Source of the DNA: Martinezella lusitana | GTDB lineage: Bacteria; Pseudomonadota; Alphaproteobacteria; Rhizobiales; Rhizobiaceae | Assembly (NCBI RefSeq): GCF_900094565.1 | Contig: NZ_FMAF01000008.1 | Span: 204,907-268,906 of the forward strand | Direction: 5' to 3' | DNA length: 64,000 nt | Shown here: positions 26,803 through 36,700 of the stretch, in pieces | Layout: each line of letters opens with the position of its first letter | Position numbering within the stretch: the first letter of the stretch is position 1 | Notes under the pieces: generated by a model | Databases searched by the model: none | The model's input: the letters and a program-made list of their open reading frames with translations, nothing else | Told to the model about the DNA's origin: nothing | Made by a program: the position numbers and the translations under genes

Positions 26803-27119
26803 GATCTTCCTCCTGAAGCATCATCCCGAAGCGAACGGCCGCAGCGATGGTCGCGACACGGCCTTCCGGCGGGATCCCTTGTCAATACGGCGGGTGGAGA
26901 GCGAAACGAGACCATTCCGCTCTGGGCAAAACCAAGAGCAACCTTATTCGGCCGTTTCAGATGGCGCAACGGCTTGGGGACGATCATTGCTCGCAGACAT
27001 CTCGCCGAACTGTATGAAGACATGTCCGAATTTGTCCTCTTTCTGTCAGATAGGTGGCTTTCGGACCTTTTGACTGGCGCCTAGTTTCGGCTATCCTTTC
27101 AACCATAGGAGATAAGAAA
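26803..27119. other. Divergent intergenic region with promoter
   Basis: About 317 bases without a gene. The right end holds a good promoter for the isochorismatase operon at 27070-27097. The left end is the leader of the Gfo/Idh gene. No repeat or structured RNA was recognised. Confidence 0.5.
27070..27097 (+). promoter_or_regulatory. Promoter of the isochorismatase-GlxA operon
   Basis: TTGACT (27070-27075), 16-base spacer, TATCCT (27092-27097), followed after some 10 bases by AGGAGATAAGAAA and the ATG at 27120, so the leader is very short. Confidence 0.5.
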
Positions 27120-27686
27120 ATGTCCCATCCCGGCACCGCATTGCTGGTTATCGATGTTCAGGAATCGTTTCGCCAGCGTCCCTACTGGCAAACAGACGAC
27201 CTGCCCACCTTCACCAGCCGCCTGCAGGCGCTGATCGATGGGGCCAAGGCCAGGGGCATTCCCGTCGTCCAAATCTTCCATGTCGACGACGATCCGCATT
27301 TCAGCCTGAAAAGCGGCTATGTGCGCACGCTCGATGAGGTCTCGCTGGAAGCCGATGCAATATTTCACAAAGCTCGCCACTCGGCACTCGTCGGCTCCGG
27401 CCTGGATGTCTGGCTGGTGGAAAACGGTATCCGCAAGGTCATCGTCTCGGGCATCCGCACCGAACAGTGCTGCGAGACGACGACCCGGCATGCATCCGAT
27501 CTCGGCTACGAAGTCGACTACGTGACTGCGGCGACGCTGACCTTCCCGATGACGCATGCTTCGGGCACGGTCTTCAGTGTCAACGATATCAAGAAGCGCA
27601 GCGAACTGGTGCTGTCAGGCCGCTTCGCCCGCATCGCAACGGTCGAAGAAGCACTTGTCGATGCCCCGATCCGGAGCGCTGCATGA
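27120..27686 (+). CDS. Isochorismatase-family cysteine hydrolase
   Basis: A 188-residue hydrolase. The triad is visible as Asp in LLVIDVQESF, Lys in IFHKARHSA and Cys in SGIRTEQCCETT. Members cleave amides such as nicotinamide or N-carbamoyl compounds, or vinyl ethers; the paired cysteines TEQCCE mark a large unassigned group. Start at 27120 follows TAGGAGATAAGAAA. The stop overlaps the start of the regulator gene (ATGA), forming a two-gene operon. Confidence 0.85.
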   Translation: MSHPGTALLVIDVQESFRQRPYWQTDDLPTFTSRLQALIDGAKARGIPVVQIFHVDDDPHFSLKSGYVRTLDEVSLEADAIFHKARHSALVGSGLDVWLVENGIRKVIVSGIRTEQCCETTTRHASDLGYEVDYVTAATLTFPMTHASGTVFSVNDIKKRSELVLSGRFARIATVEEALVDAPIRSAA

Positions 27687-28681
27687 GCCATAGCGACGGA
27701 CGCCTCCATCGCCGGAACATTCCCGTCTACGTCCTTCTGCCGCCCTATACGCTGCTGATGGATGTGGCCGGGCCGATGGAGGTGCTGCGCCGCGCCAACA
27801 TCGAACAGGACGATATCCGGTTCGACTATCGTTTCATCGCCGCCCGCCCCTCGCAAACGACCTCGGTCGGGTTGACGCTTGCCGATCTCGAACTCCTGCC
27901 AGATCACATTCCCGACGACGCCTATGTCATCATATCCGGCAGCGTCACGCCGCCTGATGATGCCGAAGACATCGAGCGGGAAATCGACACGCTTGCCGCA
28001 TGGCTGAAAGCTGCAATCCGCCCCGGCATTGTCCTCGTCACCATCTGCTCGGGCGCCGTCATTGCGGCCCGTGCCGGCCTGATGGACGGCTACGCATGCA
28101 CGACGCATGCCGGCTGTATCGATGAAGTCCGACAATATGCCCCGACCGCTAGGGTTCTCGACAACCGGCTCTATGTCGAAGACCGGGAACGTTATTCCAG
28201 CGCTGGCATCACGACAGGCACAGACCTGATGCTGCACCTCACCTCCAAGCTGACCTCGCCGATGACCGCTTTGACGATCGCCCGTCATATGGTCGTCTAC
28301 ATGCGAAGAACCGGTGCCGAACCGCAGCTTTCGCCTTGGCTCAGCGGCAGAAACCATGTGCATCCCGCCATCCACCGCGTTCAGGATGCAATCATGGCCG
28401 ATCCCGCCCATAGCTGGTCGCTCTCAGAACTCGCCGGCATCGACGCGATGAGCGCACGGCATATTTCCCGGCTGTTCCAAGAGCATGCCGGCCTGTCGGT
28501 CACCGGCTATGTCAACCTGATGCGCGTCACGCTGGCGCGCGACGTGCTCGCCAATTCACGGCTCGACATGGAGCGCGTGGCGGAGAAGTCCGGCTTCGCC
28601 TCACCAAGACACATGCGGCGTGTCTGGTCGAAATACAACACGCTGCCGCCCAGCCACTATCGACGCTCAACGCCAGAATAA
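27683..28681 (+). CDS. GlxA-family AraC-type transcriptional regulator
   Basis: A 332-residue regulator with an N-terminal DJ-1/PfpI-like domain (residues about 12-190, VYVLLPPYTLLMDVAGPMEVLRRAN and VLVTICSGAVIAARAGLMDG) and a C-terminal AraC domain with two helix-turn-helix units (DAMSARHISRLFQEHAGLSVTGYV and RLDMERVAEKSGFASPRHMRRVW). Relatives control choline, carnitine or arginine-type catabolism. It is co-translated with the isochorismatase-like enzyme, so enzyme and sensor probably share a ligand. Confidence 0.88.
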   Translation: MSHSDGRLHRRNIPVYVLLPPYTLLMDVAGPMEVLRRANIEQDDIRFDYRFIAARPSQTTSVGLTLADLELLPDHIPDDAYVIISGSVTPPDDAEDIEREIDTLAAWLKAAIRPGIVLVTICSGAVIAARAGLMDGYACTTHAGCIDEVRQYAPTARVLDNRLYVEDRERYSSAGITTGTDLMLHLTSKLTSPMTALTIARHMVVYMRRTGAEPQLSPWLSGRNHVHPAIHRVQDAIMADPAHSWSLSELAGIDAMSARHISRLFQEHAGLSVTGYVNLMRVTLARDVLANSRLDMERVAEKSGFASPRHMRRVWSKYNTLPPSHYRRSTPE

Positions 28682-28787
28682 AGAAATCGTTAGTGGAATT
28701 TCACGGCTTGCGGCGGTAGCCTTCCTTGTCCTTCCCCTCCGGCGCCTCTGACGCCGGCTTCCCGCTCAAGTGATTTGGAGAGATATC

Positions 28788-29738
28788 ATGGACCTGCGCA
28801 AGCTTGGACGAACCGATCTTTTTGTTGCCCCCATCGTTTTCGGCGGCAATGTCTTTGGCTGGACAGCCGATGAGAAGACCTCCTACGCACTGCTCGACGC
28901 CTTCTTCGACGCCGGCTTCAACACGATCGACACGGCTGATGTCTATTCGCGCTGGGTTCCCGGCAACAAGGGCGGCGATTCCGAGGAGATCATCGGCAAA
29001 TGGCTGAAGCAGGGTCGCGTCGCCCGCGACAAGGCCATCATCATCACCAAGGTGGGCTCGGACATGGGTCCGGGCAAGAAGGGTCTCAAGGGCGACTATA
29101 TCGTCGAAGCCGTCGATGCCTCGCTGAAGCGGCTGCAGACCGACTATATCGACCTCTACCTGTCGCACTGGCCGGATCCGGAAACGCCGCACGAGGAATC
29201 GCTTGCCGCCTATGCGAAGCTAAAGGAGCAGGGCAAGATCCGCCATGTCGGCTGCTCCAACCTCGATGCGAAGCAATTGCAGGCATCGCTCGATGCCGCC
29301 GCCAAGGCCGGCCTGCCGCGCTATGACGTGCTGCAGCCGGAATATAACCTCTATGCACGCGACAGCTTCGAGGGGGCGCTGGCGGATCTTTGCGTGAAGG
29401 AAGAGATCGGCGTCATCACCTATTTCAGCCTCGCAGCCGGCTTCCTGACCGGCAAATACCGCACCAAGGCGGATACGGAGGGACGGGCGCGCGAAAATCG
29501 CGTGGCAGCCTATCTCGACGACAAGGGTTTTCGCATTCTCGCGGCGCTCGACAAGGTTTCCGCCGAAACCGGCTCGAAGCCGGCCGAGGTCGCGCTTGCC
29601 TGGCTCTTGCGCAAGCGCGGCGTGACCGCTCCGATCGCCAGCGCCACTAGCCTCGGGCAGCTCGACGCGCTAATCAATTCGGCGAAACTCTCCCTTTCCG
29701 ATGAAGCCATGCGCCTGCTCGACGAAGCCGGCGCCTAA
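28788..29738 (+). CDS. Aldo/keto reductase
   Basis: A 316-residue TIM-barrel NADPH reductase. The catalytic residues are in NTIDTADVYSRW (Asp, Tyr), IIITKVGSD (Lys) and DLYLSHWPDP (His); the NADP-binding end has ASATSLGQLDALINS. Start at 28788 follows TTGGAGAGATATC; an upstream GTG at 28770 is less likely. A GNAT acetyltransferase follows 14 bases downstream, probably in the same transcript. Confidence 0.9.
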   Translation: MDLRKLGRTDLFVAPIVFGGNVFGWTADEKTSYALLDAFFDAGFNTIDTADVYSRWVPGNKGGDSEEIIGKWLKQGRVARDKAIIITKVGSDMGPGKKGLKGDYIVEAVDASLKRLQTDYIDLYLSHWPDPETPHEESLAAYAKLKEQGKIRHVGCSNLDAKQLQASLDAAAKAGLPRYDVLQPEYNLYARDSFEGALADLCVKEEIGVITYFSLAAGFLTGKYRTKADTEGRARENRVAAYLDDKGFRILAALDKVSAETGSKPAEVALAWLLRKRGVTAPIASATSLGQLDALINSAKLSLSDEAMRLLDEAGA

Positions 29739-29752
29739 GCAAGGGCCAACAG

Positions 29753-30196
29753 ATGACCGTGACGATCCGTGACGCCAGACCCGAGGACGAAGCGCGCTGG
29801 CGGGCGCTCTGGGATGGCTATCTCGCCTTCTACGGCGTCACCATTGCTGCTGATATCACCGATGCGACATGGCGCCGGGTCTTCGATCCGGCGTCGGCAA
29901 TCTTCATGCGCGTGGCCGAGGTTGACGGCGAGGTAAAGGGTTTCACGCTCTGCATCACGCATGAGGGCACATGGGTGCGCGCACCGGACTGCTACCTCGA
30001 AGATCTGTTCGTCGATGAAAGCGCCAGGGGTCGCGGTGTCGGCCGGGCACTGCTGGACGACCTCGTCGCGCTCTGCAAGAAAAACGGCTGGGTGCGCCTC
30101 TACTGGCACACGGACGAAACCAACGCGACCGCCCGCAAACTTTACGACACCTATGTCGAGAGCGACGGGCATATCCGGTACCGCATCAACATCTGA
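29753..30196 (+). CDS. GNAT-family N-acetyltransferase
   Basis: A 147-residue acetyl-CoA-dependent acetyltransferase. The acetyl-CoA loop is VDESARGRGVGRALLDDLVALCKKNG, with LYWHTDETNATARKLYDTY as the following helix; it ends in HIRYRIN. Substrate unknown. It lies 14 bases after the aldo/keto reductase and its end overlaps the convergent M15-like gene by 11 bases. Confidence 0.88.
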   Translation: MTVTIRDARPEDEARWRALWDGYLAFYGVTIAADITDATWRRVFDPASAIFMRVAEVDGEVKGFTLCITHEGTWVRAPDCYLEDLFVDESARGRGVGRALLDDLVALCKKNGWVRLYWHTDETNATARKLYDTYVESDGHIRYRINI

Positions 30197-30803
30197 GCTT
30201 CGGAAAGCCCTCGTAAAGGGCGGAATGATCACCCTCCCAGTTCGCCATGCCCGGCTTGGTGAGCATGCCGCGCGGGCTGACATAGCTCTGGATGGTCCGC
30301 ATCGGCCGCTCATGCCACTGGATGTTGAAGGCCCAAAGCTTCGGGAAGAAGCACAGCGAAGCGTAAGGCAGGTGGTCGTGGATCCACCAGGCAAGTTTCT
30401 GCCAATCGCCCTCGTGACTGTGATGGTCGATCAGCCAGGGCACGACAATGCAGACGGCCGCACCCATGCAGCCATCGAGATCGCGCATGTCCCAGATATG
30501 ATGTGCGGCGGTATGGGCATTGGTGGAGCAATTGAGCCCATTCCTGTTGCCGAAGGCATTGACATCAGGCGAACGATAGCCGGAACGGATATGCAGACGG
30601 CCGAAGGTCGTCTCCAGCGGCTCCAGCAATTCCTCGCACAGCCTTCGACCCGCCTCGATCGCCAGATTCGGATCCTCGGGGATGTTGGGGATGCGATAGA
30701 AATCCGCGATCTCCGAATGCAGGAAATCGCGGAAGAAGAAGTTCTTTGACAGTCTGACGCGGCCAAGCTCTTCCAAACCCTTCATCGACCCCGGCTTTTT
30801 CAT
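30186..30803 (-). CDS. Peptidase M15-like protein
   Basis: A 205-residue protein with features of the M15 (D-Ala-D-Ala carboxypeptidase-like) fold: LSKNFFFRDFLHSEIA at the start, FGRLHIRSGYRSPDVNAFG as the typical SGYRSP segment, and NAHTAAHHIWDMRDLDG where zinc-binding His and Asp are expected. No signal peptide is seen, so it acts in the cytoplasm or is phage-lysin-like. Start at 30803 follows AGGGGG; a GTG three codons upstream is possible. Activity is not certain. Confidence 0.6.
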   Translation of the reverse strand: MKKPGSMKGLEELGRVRLSKNFFFRDFLHSEIADFYRIPNIPEDPNLAIEAGRRLCEELLEPLETTFGRLHIRSGYRSPDVNAFGNRNGLNCSTNAHTAAHHIWDMRDLDGCMGAAVCIVVPWLIDHHSHEGDWQKLAWWIHDHLPYASLCFFPKLWAFNIQWHERPMRTIQSYVSPRGMLTKPGMANWEGDHSALYEGFPKLRC

Positions 30804-30953
30804 CGGCAACACCCCCTATTCCCTGTCGTCGATTCAACATTCCGTCTTTTTTAAAACTTCGCCACCCGAATTTCTTCGGAACATTAGCGCTGCCGCTCCC
30901 TTGTAAGAGGGTCACCGTCAGTGACTCCCACCCCAAAAACAAGGATGGAAACC

Positions 30954-31448
30954 ATGTCCAAGGACAAGACGCTGGAAGACCTTTTTTACGACACACTGCA
31001 GGACATCTACTATGCCGAACGGAAGATCCTGAAGGCGCTGCCAAAGATGGCACGCGCGGCTCAATCCCCCGAATTGAAGGCAGGCTTTGAAAAGCACCTT
31101 GAGGAAACTGAAGGGCAGGTCGAGCGCCTGGAGCAGATTTTCGAGCTGATGGGCAAACGCGCCAAAGGCAAGACCTGCGACGCAATCGAGGGCATACTTG
31201 CCGAGGGCGAAGAGATCATCGAGGAATTCAAGGGAACACACGCCCTCGATGCCGGCCTCATCTCCTCTGCACAAGCCGTGGAACATTATGAAATGGCCCG
31301 CTACGGCTCACTGAAGACCTGGGCGCAAACGCTGGGTCTCAAGGAGGCTGCCGGCCTGCTCGACCAGACGCTGCAGCAGGAAACCAACACCGACAAGACC
31401 CTGACCAAGCTTGCAAACAGCAGCGTCAATCAGAAGGCAGCCGCCTGA
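30954..31448 (+). CDS. Ferritin-like DUF892 protein (YciF type)
   Basis: A 164-residue four-helix protein. LEDLFYDTLQDIYYAERKILKALPKMA and the later AGLISSAQAVEHYEMARYGSLKTWAQTLG supply the Glu/His di-iron ligands of the YciF/DUF892 family. Such proteins are linked to stress response; role in rhizobia unknown. The ATG at 30954 is chosen because AAGGA is eight bases upstream. A bidirectional terminator follows. Confidence 0.85.
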   Translation: MSKDKTLEDLFYDTLQDIYYAERKILKALPKMARAAQSPELKAGFEKHLEETEGQVERLEQIFELMGKRAKGKTCDAIEGILAEGEEIIEEFKGTHALDAGLISSAQAVEHYEMARYGSLKTWAQTLGLKEAAGLLDQTLQQETNTDKTLTKLANSSVNQKAAA

Positions 31449-31463
31449 ATTGCGACACCCGAA

Positions 31464-31490
31464 AAGCGGCCGGACCATCCGGCCGCTTCC
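31464..31490. terminator. Bidirectional terminator
   Basis: AAGCGGCCGG-ACCAT-CCGGCCGCTT is a perfect 10-bp stem between the DUF892 gene and the convergent LysR gene, with a pyrimidine run (CCTTCT) on the plus side and A/T bases on the other. Confidence 0.7.
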
Positions 31491-31497
31491 TTCTGCG

Positions 31498-32388
31498 TCA
31501 TCCGGTGTATTTGAAGAAATCGATGAAGGCTCTCAGCGCCGGGCGCATCTGGCGGCGGCTCGGATAGTAGATGCAGAAGCCGGGATAGGGCGGGCACCAA
31601 TCCTCGAGCACGCGGATAAGGCTGCCGTCCGCCAGTTCCTGCTTCACGCGTATATCGAACAGATAGGAGAGGCCCGCGCCATTGACCGCCGCCAGAACCG
31701 CGAGCCGGTCCTCGATCACGATCAAGGGACCGTCGACGGCAACGATCAGCTCTCGCCCGTCCTTCTCGAATTCCCAACGGTAGATCGAGCCGTCGGTGAA
31801 ACGCCGCTTGATGCAGCGGTGATGGACGAGATCGCGCGGATGCAGCGGCTTCGGATTCTTCTCGAAATAGGCCGGCGAGCCGGCGATGACGGTCCGGATA
31901 TCAGGCGAGACCTTGACGGCAATCATGTCGCCCTCGATGCTCTCCTCCAGCCGAATGCCGGCATCGAAGCCCTCCTTGACGATGTCGCTGAAGCCGTCCT
32001 CGTTGGCGATCTCCAGGGTAATATCCGGATAGGTATTGAGGAAATCGCCGAGCCGCGGCGCCATCAGCAGGTCAGAGGCAAAGCGCGGCGCGGTGATGCG
32101 GAGAGTGCCGGCGGGCCGACCACGGGTGGCCAGCGTATCCTCCAGCGCGATATCGATTTCCTCCAGCGCCGGCGCCAGCCGTTGCAGCAGCGCCTCGCCC
32201 TCCTCGGTCGGCAACACGCTGCGGGTGGTGCGCGCCAGCAGCCGCACGCCGAGGCTTTCCTCGAGGCGTGAGACGGCATGGCTGACCGCAGACGGCGCGA
32301 TCGACAATTCCTTGCCGGCGGCGCGGAAGCTGCGATGGGCGGCGACGGCGGCAAAAACCGCCAGTTGGGAGAGTTGGGTCCTGTTCAT
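31498..32388 (-). CDS. LysR-family transcriptional regulator
   Basis: A 296-residue regulator. The N-terminal HTH reads LAVFAAVAAHRSFRAAGKELSIAPSAVSHAVSRLEESLGV; the C-terminal half is the substrate-binding fold. This branch is often found divergent to an aldo/keto reductase or other oxidoreductase, as here (32520). The dyad at 32439-32454 in between is the likely operator. Confidence 0.9.
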   Translation of the reverse strand: MNRTQLSQLAVFAAVAAHRSFRAAGKELSIAPSAVSHAVSRLEESLGVRLLARTTRSVLPTEEGEALLQRLAPALEEIDIALEDTLATRGRPAGTLRITAPRFASDLLMAPRLGDFLNTYPDITLEIANEDGFSDIVKEGFDAGIRLEESIEGDMIAVKVSPDIRTVIAGSPAYFEKNPKPLHPRDLVHHRCIKRRFTDGSIYRWEFEKDGRELIVAVDGPLIVIEDRLAVLAAVNGAGLSYLFDIRVKQELADGSLIRVLEDWCPPYPGFCIYYPSRRQMRPALRAFIDFFKYTG

Positions 32389-32438
32389 TAATCTAAATAA
32401 TAGAACAGCCTATGAGAATTTGCATGGATTTTCATTCA

Positions 32439-32454
32439 CTATGCCGGGACATAG
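32439..32454. promoter_or_regulatory. LysR-type dyad in the divergent promoter
   Basis: CTATG-CCGGGA-CATAG, perfect 5-base arms with a 6-base spacer, in the 131-base gap between the LysR gene and the aldo/keto reductase; probable LysR binding site. Confidence 0.5.
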
Positions 32455-32519
32455 TTTGAACCCGTCGGCCGGCCTTGATGGCCGCCGCCGATCCAACAAG
32501 GTTCAAAAGGAACGCAATT

Positions 32520-33515
32520 ATGAAAACCCGCAGGCTTGGCAAGGATCTCACCGTTTCCGCCGTCGGGCTCGGCTGCATGGGCATGAGCTTCGCCTATGGC
32601 GCGACTGATGACAACGAATCCGTCAAAACGCTGCATCGCGCCGTCGATCTCGGCGTGACCTTTTTCGATACCGCCGAAACCTATGGCCCCTTCACCAATG
32701 AAGAGCTGCTCGGCCGGGCACTGAAACCCGTTCGCGACCGCGTGGTCATCGCCACAAAATTCGGCTTCAAGCTCGACCCTCAGAAATCCGGCCTCGCCGC
32801 CATAGTCGGCGTCGACAGCCGTCCCGAGCATATCAAGGAGGTTGCCGAAGCCTCCCTGAAGCGGCTCGGCACCGATGTCATTGATCTCTTCTACCAGCAT
32901 CGCGTCGATCCGAACGTTCCGATCGAAGACACGGTCGGCGCCATGGCGGAGCTGGTGAGAGCAGGCAAGGTGCGGGCGCTCGGCCTTTCCGAGGCCAGTG
33001 CCGCCACCATCCGCCGCGCCCATGCGGTGCATCCGATCGCCGCCGTGCAGAGTGAATATTCGCTCTGGAGCCGAGATCCCGAAGAGGATGTGCTTGCCAC
33101 CTGCCGCGAACTCGGCATCGGCTTCGTCCCCTACAGCCCACTCGGCCGCGGCTTCCTGACCGGCGCGATCCGCAAGACGGACGACCTCGCCGATGACGAC
33201 TTCCGGCGCTCGCTGCCGCGCTTCCAAGCCGAGAATTTCGATGCCAACGCCGCCCTCGTGGCCAAGCTCGAATCCCTTGCGAAGGAAAAAGCAGTCACGG
33301 CGGCACAACTGGCGCTCGCATGGGTGCTGCATCAGGGCGATACCATCGTCCCGATCCCCGGCGCCCGCAAACTGCATCATCTCGAGCAGAATGCGGCGGC
33401 CGCCGATATCGTACTTTCGCCACGAGAAGTGGAGGAACTCGGGGCGATCATCCCGCTCGAAAGCGTCGCCGGCAAGCGCTATACCGATGCCTCGCTGGCC
33501 ATGACAAATATATGA
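32520..33515 (+). CDS. Aldo/keto reductase (AKR13-like)
   Basis: A 331-residue NADPH-dependent reductase. MKTRRLGKDLTVSAVGLGCMGMSF is the usual start; FFDTAETYGPFTNEE gives Asp and Tyr, VVIATKFGF the Lys, and LFYQHRVDP the His of the catalytic tetrad; VPIPGARKLHHLEQNA binds the cofactor. Start at 32520 follows AAAAGGAACG. It is controlled, most likely, by the divergent LysR protein and ends in a terminator at 33544-33572. Confidence 0.92.
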   Translation: MKTRRLGKDLTVSAVGLGCMGMSFAYGATDDNESVKTLHRAVDLGVTFFDTAETYGPFTNEELLGRALKPVRDRVVIATKFGFKLDPQKSGLAAIVGVDSRPEHIKEVAEASLKRLGTDVIDLFYQHRVDPNVPIEDTVGAMAELVRAGKVRALGLSEASAATIRRAHAVHPIAAVQSEYSLWSRDPEEDVLATCRELGIGFVPYSPLGRGFLTGAIRKTDDLADDDFRRSLPRFQAENFDANAALVAKLESLAKEKAVTAAQLALAWVLHQGDTIVPIPGARKLHHLEQNAAAADIVLSPREVEELGAIIPLESVAGKRYTDASLAMTNI

Positions 33516-33543
33516 CGCGCAAGCTCTCATTTCTTTACGCAAA

Positions 33544-33572
33544 GGCATCGGCCCGGCGGCCGGTGCCATTTT
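33544..33572 (+). terminator. Terminator after the aldo/keto reductase
   Basis: GGCATCGGCC-CGGC-GGCCGGTGCC forms a 10-bp stem with one G-U pair, followed by ATTTTA. Confidence 0.6.
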
Positions 33573-33767
33573 AGGGCTGAAAAGAAAAGTGAAGTGACGC
33601 GACAGGACCACGAAGTCCCCAAAAGCCGCGGAATTGCCGCCCGTTTGACGCCACGGGGGCGCATCGGCATGGTCGCAAACCCCGCGCTTCCACTCGACGC
33701 TCGGTTGACAAACCAACCCGAAATTTTAAGGTGCGGCCAATCAAAACGGGCAGCGTTGGGAGGACTT

Positions 33768-36700
33768 ATGTCTAAGCGCGCGTTTATCGGCTTCTCCGCT
33801 TTTCTACTCGCCATCTTCACATCTCTGAGCCCCTCGGCGGCAGCTGATGTCAAACGACAGGTGGTCACCACCAAGGACGGCGATTACTTCGGCTTCGATC
33901 TGCGAACGGAGCAGAACGTGACGCTGGATCAATGCTCCGCGTCCTGCATCGGCGACAAGTCCTGCAAGGCCTTCACCTACAATCCCAAGGTGAAGTGGTG
34001 CTTCATGAAGTCCGACTTCAATCAGCTCAACAGTTTCCCAGGCGCCGTCGCCGGCAAGATCGTCGAAACCGCCGCAGCCAACGAACCGGATATCGGAGCC
34101 GCACCCGCCCTTTCCTTCCTGTCAGACAATTTCGTTCAAAGTGCACGCGATGCAAAGAGCACGCTGACGCTCGGCAGCGAACTGAAGGGGCAAGGCGTCG
34201 AAAGCCTGATCGCGCTTGGCCGCATCGAATTGACCTCCGGCAACGTCAACAATGCCCTGAACGCATTCCAGGGCGCGCTCTCGCTCAACCCCGACAATGG
34301 CGACCTGTGGATCGAGATGGCGCGGGCCGCCAACACGATCACGAACGATACGTCCGTTGCCACCAAGGCGGCCTATGCGGCGCTCAACGGCTATCAGCTG
34401 ACCCGCACGACGAACAGCCGCGCCGATGCGCTGGCTGTTCTCGCCGAGTCGCTGAAGAACGCGCAGAACTATCGCCCGGCGCTCAGCGCCTACAAGGCAA
34501 GCCTCGATCTCGCCAGCTCCGCCGCGGTCCAGGCGGCCTATGACGATTTGCGCGCTCGCCAGGGTTTCCGCGTCACCGGCAACACGCTCGATAATGACAA
34601 TGCATCGCCGCGCGCCTGCGTGCAGTTCTCCGAAAAGCTGGTGAAGAGCGGCGTCGATTATACGCCATTCGTCACCGTCAATGGTGCTGCGCCGAAGGGC
34701 GTCGACGCCAAGGACAATCAAATCTGCGTCGAAGGCCTGGAATTTGGCCAGCATTACCGTATTTCGGTGCGCGCCGGCCTGCCCTCCTCCGTGGATGAAA
34801 ACCTTGCCGCACAGGTCAATGTCGACGTTTACGTCAAGGACCGCACGGCCTCGCTGCGCTTTACCGGCGACAATTTCGTGCTGCCGTCCACCGCGCGGCG
34901 CGGCATCCCGATCGTCTCGGTCAACGCCACCACGGCCAATCTCAAGCTCTACCGCATCGGCGACCGCAACATTGCGCAGATCCTCAACAACTCGCAGTTC
35001 CTGACGCAGATGGACAGTTACAGCGCCCAGACCATCCAGGATACCAATGGCGAGCTGGTCTGGCAGGGCTCGATCGAGATCAAGCAGGAACTCAACAAGG
35101 ATGTCGCGACCAGCTTCCCGGTCGATGAGGCTCTGCCCAAGCGCAAGCCAGGCGTCTATGTGCTGACGGCCGTGGCGCCCAACAGCGGCGGTCAGGAATG
35201 GGATCCGCAGGCGACGCAGTGGTTCGTGGTGTCCGATATCGGCGTCACCACCTATGCCGGCACGGACGGCCTGAACGTGTTTGCCCGCTCCCTCGGCAGC
35301 GCCAAGCCGCTCGCCGGCGTCCAGCTGCAGCTGCTCGCCAAGAACAATGAAATCCTCGGTACCGCAAAGACTGACGATAACGGCCGCGCCACCTTCAGCG
35401 CCGGCCTGATGCGCGGCACGGCGGGCATGACGCCGGCCGTCATCACCGCACAGAACGGCGATCAGGACTATGTCTTCCTCGACATGACGCGCGCCGGCTT
35501 CGATCTTTCCGACCGTGGCGTTGCCGGCAGAACCGCGCCCGGCGCGATCGACCTGCTGACATGGACGGAGCGCGGCATCTACCGCGCCGGCGAGACGGTG
35601 CATGCCTCGGCGCTTGCCCGCGACGTCAGCTCGACGGCGGTGGAAAACCTGCCGCTCACCTTCGTCTTCCTGCGCCCCGATGGCGTCGAGGACCGCCGCA
35701 TCGTCACCGATGGCGGCAAGCTCGGCGGCTACAATGTCGACCTGCCGCTGCAGCAGACCTCCATGCGCGGCACCTGGACGATGAATATCTATACCGACCC
35801 GAAGGGCGCCTCCATCGGCTCGCAGACGTTCCTCGTCGACGACTTCGTGCCGGATCGTATCGAGTTCGACATGACCAGCGACGCCAAGGAGATCGAAGTC
35901 GGCCAACCGACGCCTGTTAATGTCGACGGACGCTACCTCTATGGCGCGCCGGCCGCCGGCCTCAACCTCGAAGGCGAAGTGACGCTGAAGCCGACGCGCG
36001 AAAGCGCCGACTACGTGGGCTATCAGTTCGGCCTTGCCGACGAGGGCGCCGGCAAGGAAAACAATGACGGCGACAGCAGCAGCGGCGACAGCAAGGCCGA
36101 AAGCACACAGGTGCCGCTCGAAGATCTGCAGGCGCTGGACGAGAACGGCAAGACCACCTTCGACGTCACCATCAACGACACGCCTTCGACCACGCAGCTT
36201 TTGAACGCCAACATCACCGTGCGCATGCAGGAGGCCGGCGGCCGCGCCGTCGAGCGCTCCCTCACGCTGCCGGTCAAGGCCGACGGCTCGCGCATCGGCA
36301 TCAAGCCGGAATTCGACGGCGATCTCGGCGAAAATTCCGTCGGCAACTTCCACGTCATCGCCATCGACGCGAATGGCCAGAAACAGGCCATGCAGGGCCT
36401 GACATGGAAGCTGCTCAGCATCGAGCGCGACTATCAATGGTATCGCGACGGCAACAGCTGGAAATACGAGCCGATCATGTCCACCAAGCAGGTGGCTGTC
36501 GGCACGGTGAACGCCACCACCGACGGCGCGGCAATTTCCGTGCCCGTCACCTGGGGCCGCTATCGGCTTGAGGTCTCCACCGCCGATGCGAACGGCCCTG
36601 AATCCAGCGTCGAATTCAACGCCGGCTGGTATGTCGCCTCCACCTCGACGGAAACGCCGGATGCGCTGGAGATCGCACTCGACAAGCAGAGCTATAAGGT

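Noticed and set aside
34122..36437. 771-codon frame antisense to the alpha-2-macroglobulin gene
   Set aside because: Same reason: opposite strand of a real gene, repetitive Arg/Ala/Gly composition, no motifs.
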